9,992 bases of DNA from positions 1 through 9,992 of the forward strand of contig NZ_JAGLBG010000088.1 of the NCBI RefSeq assembly GCF_018260405.1, given 5' to 3'. The DNA is from Deinococcus sp. Its GTDB lineage: Bacteria; Deinococcota; Deinococci; Deinococcales; Deinococcaceae. A program made the position numbers and the translations under genes. Position 1 is the stretch's first letter. Every line of letters begins with the position of its first letter. Positions 1 to 7,693 of this stretch are shown piece after piece. Below the pieces are notes generated by a model. That model ran no database searches. It was not told the DNA's origin and saw only the letters and a list, made by a program, of their open reading frames with translations.

Positions 1-734
1 CTGCTCCAGCGATTGTGCGCCTGATGAAGAGGGCAGCATGGATACTCCGACGATATGGGCCTCAGACAGCCTCTAATGTCCGAAGTCGGGAAAGCGTTTA
101 GGGCAGCGTAAAGGGCTTGAATCTGCGGCGTGGGATTGACCAGCAGGTTGTCTTTCCACTGTGGGTCACTAGAACGGATCACCGTTTTCTGGTCGCCCAC
201 CGAAACGCTCAAAGTCCCGTCACCGGACAGAGTTCCCGCGCTTGCAAACGTGCCCAGCGCATCCAAACCATCTTCCGGGGTGGGCCACCCGATGGCCCGG
301 CTGAACGTGTTCATGTCGTCCCAGAGCTTCGCTGGAAAGCCCGCCGCTACAAACCCGGCTTTGGCCTCGGCCAACGATTTGTAACGCCAGGACAGCCACT
401 GTTGACGCCAGGACAAGAGGCGCAGCACGTCCCAGCGGGTCATAAAGTCCTGGGCTGCGTGCATCTGTGCCCGCGCCGCCGCCTCGTCAAAGGGAGTCGC
501 CGTAACTGCCTGCACCTTGCCGCCGCGCTCCAGCGTGGTCTTTTGTCCGTCGTAGCGCAGCCTGACCGTTTCACCCGTGGCCGGATTTAGCCACTGCTCA
601 AAGCGTAAAACCTGTGCCATTGTCTGTACCCTCCCGCCCGCCTTCGCCCCAGCCAGCGCCACAAGGTTGCCCAGCCCCAGCCAAAAACAAGCCCCCACCA
701 CGGTGAAAAGCAGCACCGAACGCAAGCAGGTCAT
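1..734 (-). CDS. Unrecognised exported protein, 3' end cut by window edge
   Basis: The frame is open from ATG 734 to the left edge (244 codons, no stop), so the C-terminus is missing. Residues 1-32 look like a signal peptide: MTCLR start, a hydrophobic stretch (SVLLFTVVGACFWLGLG, then NLVALAG) and a possible AKA cleavage site near residue 32. The mature part is soluble and rich in Trp, Ala and Gln (for example DVLRLLSWRQQWLSWRYKS), with a Gly/Ser/Thr-rich stretch near residues 170-190. The last 30 residues before the edge contain several Cys. I chose ATG 734 because an in-frame stop lies just upstream at about 753 and a TANNNT box sits 7 nt before it. The alternative ATG at 620 has a good GGGAGG site but would remove the signal peptide. 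I do not recognise the family. It is co-directional with the suf operon but separated from it by a terminator, so it is probably a separate unit. That it is a coding gene is fairly sure; export is likely; function is unknown. Confidence 0.72.
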   Translation of the reverse strand, partial: MTCLRSVLLFTVVGACFWLGLGNLVALAGAKAGGRVQTMAQVLRFEQWLNPATGETVRLRYDGQKTTLERGGKVQAVTATPFDEAAARAQMHAAQDFMTRWDVLRLLSWRQQWLSWRYKSLAEAKAGFVAAGFPAKLWDDMNTFSRAIGWPTPEDGLDALGTFASAGTLSGDGTLSVSVGDQKTVIRSSDPQWKDNLLVNPTPQIQALYAALNAFPTSDIRGCLRPISSEYPCCPLHQAHNRWS

Positions 735-741
735 AGCTTTA

Positions 742-747
742 AGTGTA
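742..747 (-). promoter_or_regulatory. Candidate -10 box for a leaderless transcript
   Basis: On the minus strand TACACT is followed by 7 nt and then ATG 734, and no Shine-Dalgarno sequence lies between them. In Deinococcus many mRNAs start at the start codon itself, with a TANNNT box about 6-8 nt upstream, and this fits. No good -35 is seen at 16-18 bp; the nearest TTG-containing hexamer (TTGGGC) is 21 bp upstream. Confidence 0.4.
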
Positions 748-775
748 TCGGCTCACTGATGACTAGTGGCCCAAC

Positions 776-797
776 TTAGAGCAGTTCTCCGAATGAT
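776..797. repeat. Half copy of a dispersed intergenic repeat
   Basis: The 22 bases TTAGAGCAGTTCT then CCGAATGAT share their first 13 bases exactly with 6331-6343. The remainder resembles the complement of the other half of that element (ATCATACGGA at 6305-6314). The two copies lie outside the two ends of the suf operon, which suggests a small intergenic repeat family. Confidence 0.4.
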
Positions 798-861
798 GGG
801 CACGTCGGAACAACACTGCCGCCCCCTTCATTCCACATCCTGCTCTTTTCGCAAAATTCAC

Positions 862-893
862 TAAAAGCGGCCAGCCCCTTAAGAAGGCTGACC
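862..893 (-). terminator. Rho-independent terminator of the suf operon
   Basis: Read on the minus strand, GGTCAGCC and GGCTGGCC form an 8-bp stem (one G-U pair) with a loop of about nine bases, followed by GCTTTTAG, a short U tract. It starts 24 bases after the sufD stop codon in the direction of transcription. It fits the end of the minus-strand operon and would separate it from the exported-protein gene. Confidence 0.8.
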
Positions 894-916
894 GACGACG
901 AAAAAAAGGCTCAGGC

Positions 917-2269
<1,353 letters not shown>

Positions 2270-2273
2270 AGGT

Positions 2274-2280
2274 TCTCCTT
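2274..2280 (-). promoter_or_regulatory. sufD ribosome binding site embedded in vapC stop
   Basis: AAGGAGA on the minus strand lies four bases before ATG 2269 of sufD. Its first two bases are part of the TAA stop codon (2279-2281) of the upstream toxin gene. Ribosomes finishing the toxin would therefore end on the sufD initiation site. Confidence 0.8.
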
Positions 2281-2674
2281 AAAGCCAATCCAGCAAACCC
2301 AGGCCCTGAATGCGCTGAAAATGGCTGGTATTACGAGTGACTAAAGTGGCGTTGTATCGCACAGCGGTTGTGGCAATCATCATGTCGGCCTCGTCAATGA
2401 GCTGCCCTGTACTGCGGAGTTGATGGTAGATGCTGGCGGCAATATCGGCGGCTTGCTGGTCAAAATCTAGAGAAGGTAAAAACGTCAACAAATTATCCAA
2501 CACATGTAGACGGCGCGAGTAGAGCGGGGCAAGCAAACTGCGTCGCGCTTCGTAGCGAACAACGGAAGGAACAGCCAGAACTTCACCCGCTGCCAGTGCC
2601 GCGACGTAGCGGCTATCGGCTTCAGGCTCACGCTTTTGCATGGCAATCAGGATGTTGGTATCCAGCGCCAGCAT
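2279..2674 (-). CDS. vapC: VapC-like PIN-domain toxin ribonuclease
   Basis: This 131-residue protein is a typical PIN domain. The acidic metal-binding positions are visible: D5 in LDTNIL, E42 in VVRYEARR, and D94/D97 in LIDEADMMIATTA. The C-terminal LVTRNTSHF (residues 111-119) is the usual last strand motif with Asn115. VapC toxins are Mg-dependent endoribonucleases that cut tRNA or rRNA and are blocked by a cognate antitoxin. The start ATG 2674 directly follows the TGA of the upstream antitoxin gene (TGAATG, no spacer), with a GAGGAAC-type site inside that gene, which argues for coupled translation. The stop overlaps the sufD ribosome binding site. All key residues appear intact, so the toxin is probably functional. 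RNA target unknown. Confidence 0.9.
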   Translation of the reverse strand: MLALDTNILIAMQKREPEADSRYVAALAAGEVLAVPSVVRYEARRSLLAPLYSRRLHVLDNLLTFLPSLDFDQQAADIAASIYHQLRSTGQLIDEADMMIATTAVRYNATLVTRNTSHFQRIQGLGLLDWL

Positions 2675-2893
2675 TCAGCCTTGTTCCTCTAGGGGCACCG
2701 TGCGAAACGGGCGGCGCTTGGTGCCTTCATCCCACGCGGCTTGCTCCTCTGGTGTCCAGTCGGCTTGAAAAGCCCGTAGCGCTTCCAAGTGCCGCTGAAC
2801 CTGCTCCTCTTTGGCAACTGCCGCCGCTATCCTTTCCAGAGATTCGGAAGGCAAACGGTCAATGCGCTCGTGAAGTTCCTTCGATGCGGTCAT
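2675..2893 (-). CDS. Putative antitoxin for the adjacent VapC
   Basis: This small, charged, largely helical protein (72 aa) ends exactly where the PIN toxin gene begins, the classical antitoxin-first arrangement. The N-terminal part (ELHERIDRLPSESLERIAAAV) resembles the short helix-LP-helix pattern seen in DUF2281-like antitoxins. The C-terminal EEQAAWDEGTKRRPF stretch is the sort of acidic/aromatic tail that wraps around a PIN toxin. I see no clear AbrB, ribbon-helix-helix or Phd DNA-binding motif, so whether it represses its own transcription is open. The start ATG 2893 has AAAGGAGGG nine bases upstream, the strongest Shine-Dalgarno in this part of the operon, fitting the need for excess antitoxin. 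The role is inferred mostly from context and size. Confidence 0.75.
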   Translation of the reverse strand: MTASKELHERIDRLPSESLERIAAAVAKEEQVQRHLEALRAFQADWTPEEQAAWDEGTKRRPFRTVPLEEQG

Positions 2894-2949
2894 TGCGTTT
2901 CACCCTCCTTTCCTGCCCCATCCCCAAAGCGCAGAGGCTTAAGCTTGGG

Positions 2950-3429
2950 CTAAATCTGCTTTGTTTTGTTGGTATAGTCACGGACATATTGAGGCAGATA
3001 GTTTGGCTGCTCACCACATCTCTCACCGTGATTGATTAGAATCTCAGCGTTTGTAGCAGTGCCATAAGGCATTTGAATGGCACGGCCCGTTTCGCAAACA
3101 AGCTGGGGGTTTGCCTTTGAAAGCTCAGCATCATTTACAGAACCGTAAGCAACGCAGTGGACAAAAGTGCCATCTTGCAAAAGCATCTTGTCAAATGAAT
3201 GGATACAGGACTTAACGGCGTATGTTACATCTTCATGGGGACGCAACACAAAGGCAACTATGCGTGAACCCGCATCCTCATCTTGCACATAGGCTATCTT
3301 ATGTCCCGCACGAAACAACCATGTTTGCCAGCCATTCACACTGGCAGAAGTAAGCCAAAGCCAAAACATTAGCCCCAGCAGTAGAAAAAATGCAGTTGTA
3401 AATCTAAGAATGGCTTTTATAGCTAGCAT
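2950..3429 (-). CDS. Unknown single-pass membrane protein, A/T-rich
   Basis: This 159-residue protein starts with a short basic segment and one hydrophobic helix (residues about 9-28, FTTAFFLLLGLMFWLWLTSA), so it is probably an N-terminally anchored or exported protein. The rest is soluble, with four cysteines (C75, C92, C112, C138) that could form two disulfides outside the cytoplasm. No known domain is recognised. Its DNA is much less GC-rich than its neighbours (27 of 60 bases G or C at 3121-3180, against 40 of 60 in sufD at 1501-1560), which suggests later acquisition. It lies between sufB (53 bases upstream) and the VapC module (56 bases downstream), the two widest gaps in the operon. 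The start ATG 3429 has only a weak purine-rich AGAAAGAG upstream. Whether it is a third component of the toxin-antitoxin insertion or an unrelated passenger cannot be told from sequence. Confidence 0.7.
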   Translation of the reverse strand: MLAIKAILRFTTAFFLLLGLMFWLWLTSASVNGWQTWLFRAGHKIAYVQDEDAGSRIVAFVLRPHEDVTYAVKSCIHSFDKMLLQDGTFVHCVAYGSVNDAELSKANPQLVCETGRAIQMPYGTATNAEILINHGERCGEQPNYLPQYVRDYTNKTKQI

Positions 3430-3482
3430 GGCTCTTTCTACCCTTTCCCAGTCCCCACGTCGTCACCCAAAAGTAACGGCGT

Positions 3483-4889
<1,407 letters not shown>

Positions 4890-4907
4890 GTTGACTCCTT
4901 ATTCGTA

Positions 4908-5165
4908 TTATTCGTAGTGTGAGCGGCAAACGATAACGGTAATCGCGTCAGGGTCAACCGCGTCAATGAGGCGGTGCTCGTCGCTGATGCGACGCGGCCA
5001 AAAACCAGAAAATTCGCGCTTCAGCAGTTCAGGTTTGCCCGTTCCTTCAAACGGCGTTCGCAAACACTCGTCCAACAATTTCCTAAGCCTGCGCTTGTGC
5101 TTTGGCTCATGGTCACGCAGCCAGAGAGAGTCGGCCCCACCGCGCACAGTAAAGCTGAGATTCAT
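4908..5165 (-). CDS. yoeB: YoeB-type toxin, ribosome-dependent mRNA endonuclease
   Basis: The 85-residue protein matches the Txe/YoeB branch of the RelE fold: LRTPFEGTGKPELLKREFSG, then RRISDEHRLI and the C-terminal CRSHYE. The catalytic residues known from E. coli YoeB are all present at the same numbers (E46, R65, H83, Y84). The usual Tyr after HRLV is replaced by Asp (HRLIDAV, D68), and one extra Glu follows the normally terminal HY; neither removes a catalytic group. YoeB binds the ribosomal A site and cuts mRNA, and is held inactive by YefM. The start ATG 5165 overlaps the antitoxin stop by 4 bases (ATGA at 5162-5165), so translation is coupled. The gene ends 18 bases before sufB. Confidence 0.93.
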   Translation of the reverse strand: MNLSFTVRGGADSLWLRDHEPKHKRRLRKLLDECLRTPFEGTGKPELLKREFSGFWPRRISDEHRLIDAVDPDAITVIVCRSHYE

Positions 5166-5431
5166 GATTGCCGCGTGTCCAACTCTTCAAGACTCTTACG
5201 AGGAATGTAGCCCTGGCGGTCGTCCTCAATAGCAGCGAGAATATGCTGGCGGTTGGCTGGGTTAGCAGACAGAAGTTCCGTTTCCGTGAGTCCAGCGGCC
5301 CTACGACTGGGCATGATGACGACTGATTCGCCATTGTCGAGCGTCACAGTAATCATCTCCGTACTCTCGGACGCTTCCTTAACAATCCGACTAGCGTTTT
5401 GCTCAAAGTATTTGAGGCAATAAGCCGTCAT
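5162..5431 (-). CDS. yefM: YefM/Phd-type antitoxin
   Basis: The 89-residue protein aligns along its length with YefM: an N-terminal DNA-binding half (YFEQNASRIVKEASE), the TLDNGESVVIMP strand (residues 30-41) and the TETELLSANPANRQHILAAI helix (49-68), where E. coli YefM has a LLRSPAN motif. YefM neutralises YoeB and represses its own operon by binding palindromic DNA. The start ATG 5431 has a strong AAGGAGG seven bases upstream, and lies 24 bases after the sufC stop. No obvious dedicated promoter or operator is seen in this short gap, so expression probably depends on the suf promoter or on one inside sufC. A YefM operator would have to lie in the sufC coding end. Confidence 0.93.
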   Translation of the reverse strand: MTAYCLKYFEQNASRIVKEASESTEMITVTLDNGESVVIMPSRRAAGLTETELLSANPANRQHILAAIEDDRQGYIPRKSLEELDTRQS

Positions 5432-5455
5432 TTTCTGCCTCCTTCACTCTCAGGC

Positions 5456-6211
5456 TTAAGCGGTTGCCAGCTCCTTGACCCAGTCGTAGCCTTCGCTGTC
5501 GAGTTTCTTGGCCAGTTCGGCGCCGCCCGTCTGCACGACTTTGCCGTCCACAATAATGTGAACCTTGTCGGGCACGATGTAGTCCAGCAGGCGTTGGTAA
5601 TGGGTGATAATCAGGCCGCCGAGGTTAGGCCCGCGCAAGCTGTTCACGCCCTTAGACACGATCTTGAGCGCGTCTACGTCCAGGCCGCTGTCGGTTTCAT
5701 CCATGATGATGTAGTTCGGCTCCAGCATGAGCATCTGCAAAATCTCGTTGCGCTTCTTTTCGCCGCCCGAAAAGCCCGCGTTTAGGTAGCGCTCCACGAT
5801 GCTTTCGTCCCATTCCAGCACGTCCAGCGACTTCTTTAATTTGCCGTAAAACTCGGCAAAACTCACTTCCTCGCCCTCGCCTTTACGGGCCTGCATCGCC
5901 AGGCGAAGGAAGTTGGCGATGGTGACACCGGGGATTTCCACGGGGTACTGGAAGGCCAGAAAGACGCCGAGGCGGGCGCGTTCGTCAGGTTCCATCTCCA
6001 GAATGTTCTGGCCGTCCACGAGGACTTCGCCCTGGGTCACGGTGTACTCAGGGTCGCCCACAATCACTTTGGCGAGGGTACTTTTGCCGTTGCCGTTTGG
6101 CCCCATCACGGCGTGCAGTTCGCCATGTGGCACGATCAAATCAATGCCTTTCAGAATCTCTTTGTCGCCGACGGTGGCGTGCAGGTTGCGGATTTCCAGT
6201 TGGTTGGTCAT
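5456..6211 (-). CDS. sufC: SufC, ABC-type ATPase of the Suf complex
   Basis: SufC (251 aa) is the soluble ATPase that binds SufB and SufD and drives conformational change during cluster assembly. All ABC motifs are present: Walker A GPNGNGKST (37-45), Q-loop Q88 in AFQYPVEIPG, signature FSGGEKKRNE (147-156), Walker B YIIMDE (167-172), D-loop SGLD (175-178) and H-loop H204 in IITHY. The ETDSGLD and GGEKKRNE sequences are typical of SufC rather than of transporter ATPases. Length is normal. The start ATG 6211 has AAAGGAGA three bases upstream. It is the first gene of the minus-strand operon, in keeping with two SufC per complex, and diverges from exbB. A perfect palindrome lies directly upstream of its ribosome binding site. 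Confidence 0.97.
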   Translation of the reverse strand: MTNQLEIRNLHATVGDKEILKGIDLIVPHGELHAVMGPNGNGKSTLAKVIVGDPEYTVTQGEVLVDGQNILEMEPDERARLGVFLAFQYPVEIPGVTIANFLRLAMQARKGEGEEVSFAEFYGKLKKSLDVLEWDESIVERYLNAGFSGGEKKRNEILQMLMLEPNYIIMDETDSGLDVDALKIVSKGVNSLRGPNLGGLIITHYQRLLDYIVPDKVHIIVDGKVVQTGGAELAKKLDSEGYDWVKELATA

Positions 6212-6224
6212 GTGTCTCCTTTAG

Positions 6225-6244
6225 GGAATCTAGGAATGATTCCT
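6225..6244. promoter_or_regulatory. Palindrome next to the sufC ribosome binding site, possible operator
   Basis: AGGAAT-G-ATTCCT at 6232-6244 is a perfect 13-bp palindrome, and a further GGAATC at 6225-6230 gives a third half-site. It ends two bases upstream of the sufC Shine-Dalgarno sequence (AAAGGAGA, 6215-6222). It could bind a dimeric repressor (Suf operons are commonly iron- or redox-controlled) or form a small mRNA hairpin. It is not the CAAC-N6-GTTG type operator known for SufR. Function is inferred from symmetry and position only. Confidence 0.45.
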
Positions 6245-6304
6245 GCCTACTCGCCCAGTTTAACCGAAACTTGAGCGGGTTACTGTGGATTGTGCCGGGT
6301 GTAT

Positions 6305-6310
6305 ATCATA
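6305..6310 (-). promoter_or_regulatory. Candidate -10 box of the suf operon
   Basis: TATGAT on the minus strand matches the -10 consensus at 5 of 6 positions and would give a leader of about 87 nt. The hexamer 17 bp upstream (TAACGA) is a poor -35. A second possible -10, TAAACT at about 6257-6262, lies closer to the gene. Neither is convincing alone. Confidence 0.3.
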
Positions 6311-6343
6311 CGGACTGCTGCCTGCGTTCGTTAGAGCAGTTCT
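6305..6343. repeat. Palindromic intergenic repeat element
   Basis: ACTGCT (6314-6319) and AGCAGT (6335-6340) are exact inverted arms around a 15-base loop. The left side ATCATACGGA resembles the complement of CCGAATGAT at 789-797, and the right side TTAGAGCAGTTCT is identical to 776-788. The rest of this intergenic region up to the exbB start (6344-6494) shows no convincing promoter or RNA gene. Confidence 0.45.
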
Positions 6344-6494
6344 GCGTCTCCGGGGAAAGCGCCCAAATCTGCTGTGCGGGGCCGCTCGGGGCGATGACGC
6401 ATTCTACCCGCTAGCTCCCTGTCAGCAGCGCCAACGTGACCGTGTGGCTGGGCTTTTCACGCTTGCCATACTGCGGCGTGGCAACCTGAAAGCA

Positions 6495-7190
6495 ATGAAC
6501 GTCCTAGACCTTATTCGTCATGCCGGGCCGCTGCTGTGGGTGCTGCTGGCCCTTTCGCTTTTCGTGGTCTATCTGGTGGTCATGCGTGCGCTGGCGCTGG
6601 GACGGCTGGGCCAAGACAGCGGCATGCTCATCGAGCGGGTGCGGGCCGTTACTGCCGAAAGCGGGCCGGAACCCGCGCTACGCGAGGTGGACACTGCTGG
6701 GCTGATGACCCCGGCAGCCAGCTTGCTCCGGGCGGGTCTGAGCCGCGCCCACTTTGGCGAGGCCGCCGCGCAGGCCAGCATGAACGCCGCGCTGCTGGTC
6801 GAGGACGCCCGCACCTACGCCGGGCTAAGCACCCTGAGCACCTGCGCCCAGATTGCGCCGCTGCTGGGGCTGCTGGGCACGGTGTTCGGCATGGTCAACA
6901 GCTTTCTGGTGTTCAGCCACACCACCGCGCCCACGCCCGCACAGCTGGCGCAGGGCATCAGCGAAGCGCTGGTCAACACGGCGGGCGGCCTGATGGTCGC
7001 CATCATCGCGTATGTGGCCCGCAACGCCCTGAAAGCCAAAGCCGACCGCGTAATGGTGCAGGCCGAGCGCGTCCGCGAGGAGTTACCGAGCTGGCTGAGC
7101 CGCAGCGCTAGCCCCGCAGCCGCGCAGCGCGTGCCGGAGGTGGCCCTAAGTTTCGACCCCTCACCAGCCTCTGCCCCGGTTGGAGACTGA
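6495..7190 (+). CDS. exbB: ExbB/TolQ/MotA-family proton channel protein
   Basis: The 231-residue protein has the three-helix plan of ExbB: TM1 about residues 11-30 (GPLLWVLLALSLFVVYLVV), a cytoplasmic segment of some 85 residues, TM2 about 116-138 with the family signature APLLGLLGTVFGMVNSF (121-137), and TM3 about 158-178 (EALVNTAGGLMVAIIAYVA). With ExbD it forms an inner-membrane channel that uses the proton gradient to energise a TonB-type protein. The C-terminal 35 residues are Ala/Pro/Ser-rich and probably disordered. I chose ATG 6495 (weak CTGAAAG upstream) because the family begins a few residues before TM1; an open frame continues to 6285, but that extension is Arg/Cys-rich and unlike ExbB. 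It is first in a plus-strand operon, one base before exbD, and divergent from suf. Confidence 0.93.
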   Translation: MNVLDLIRHAGPLLWVLLALSLFVVYLVVMRALALGRLGQDSGMLIERVRAVTAESGPEPALREVDTAGLMTPAASLLRAGLSRAHFGEAAAQASMNAALLVEDARTYAGLSTLSTCAQIAPLLGLLGTVFGMVNSFLVFSHTTAPTPAQLAQGISEALVNTAGGLMVAIIAYVARNALKAKADRVMVQAERVREELPSWLSRSASPAAAQRVPEVALSFDPSPASAPVGD

Positions 7191-7191
7191 T

Positions 7192-7620
7192 ATGGCTCCC
7201 CGGCAGTCCAATCTCCGCAGGCGGCTACGCGACGAGGACGACAGCATCCACTTCGACTTTGCCCCAATGGTGGATATCGTGCTGCTGCTCCTGATTTTCT
7301 TCTTTCTGACCAGCAGCTTGGGCGCACGCCAAAACGCCCTGCCGCTGGATTTACCCCGCGCCAGTACGACGGTTCAGGAAACGCCCGCTCTGCCGATTGT
7401 CAGCGTGAACCAGACCGGAAAGATTTACCTGAACGGCCAGGAAACGACCCTGACCAAACTGAAAACTCAGTTAAAGCCGCTGGTCAAGATCTCCGGCGGC
7501 GTGGTGGGCCTGCGGGCCGATGAGCGCGGCAATTACGGCACCGTGGTCAAGGTTATGGACGTGATTAAACAGTCTGGCGGCGAACGGCTGGCGCTGGGAA
7601 CGCGCCGGGCCTCCCCATGA
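7192..7620 (+). CDS. exbD: ExbD/TolR-family proton channel protein
   Basis: The 142-residue protein starts with a basic cytoplasmic tail (NLRRRLRDEDDSIHFDF) and one transmembrane helix (residues about 25-43, PMVDIVLLLLIFFFLTSSL). D28 in this helix matches the essential membrane Asp of ExbD and TolR that carries protons. The remainder is a periplasmic beta-alpha domain (VSVNQTGKIYLNGQ, GLRADERGNYGTVVKVMDVIKQSG) of normal form. ATG 7192 was chosen because GGAG lies seven bases upstream; the in-frame TTG at 7180 lies inside the end of exbB and would add four residues. The gap to exbB is one base, so the two are surely co-expressed. The stop TGA lies within the first unit of a short repeat leading to the next gene. 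Confidence 0.94.
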   Translation: MAPRQSNLRRRLRDEDDSIHFDFAPMVDIVLLLLIFFFLTSSLGARQNALPLDLPRASTTVQETPALPIVSVNQTGKIYLNGQETTLTKLKTQLKPLVKISGGVVGLRADERGNYGTVVKVMDVIKQSGGERLALGTRRASP

Positions 7621-7685
7621 CACATAGCGCGGGGACACGTAGCACCATGAGACATAGAGATAGCGCCGTGAGACATAACGCGGGG
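7617..7685 (+). repeat. Three decayed direct repeats between exbD and the TonB-like gene
   Basis: ATGACACATAGCGCGGGG (7617-7634) and GTGAGACATAACGCGGGG (7668-7685) agree at 15 of 18 positions. A middle unit, ATGAGACATA then GAGATAGCG (7647-7665), carries a partial copy. The first unit overlaps the exbD stop codon, and the last runs into the GGGGAGG ribosome binding site (7682-7688) of the next gene. They look like short tandem duplications that have drifted. Confidence 0.55.
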
Positions 7686-7693
7686 AGGCAACC

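Noticed and set aside
117..590. Plus-strand frame at the left end
   Set aside because: The minus-strand frame through the same DNA has a signal peptide, a plausible start and runs unbroken to the edge; the plus frame is Arg/Gln-rich without domain features.
681..720. Possible frameshift in the signal peptide of the exported-protein gene
   Set aside because: On recounting the short G run on the minus strand (five bases, 692-696) the frame from ATG 734 is continuous, so no frameshift is needed.
6285..6494. N-terminal extension of ExbB upstream of ATG 6495
   Set aside because: The extension is Arg/Cys-rich, overlaps the intergenic repeat, and ExbB proteins begin just before the first helix.
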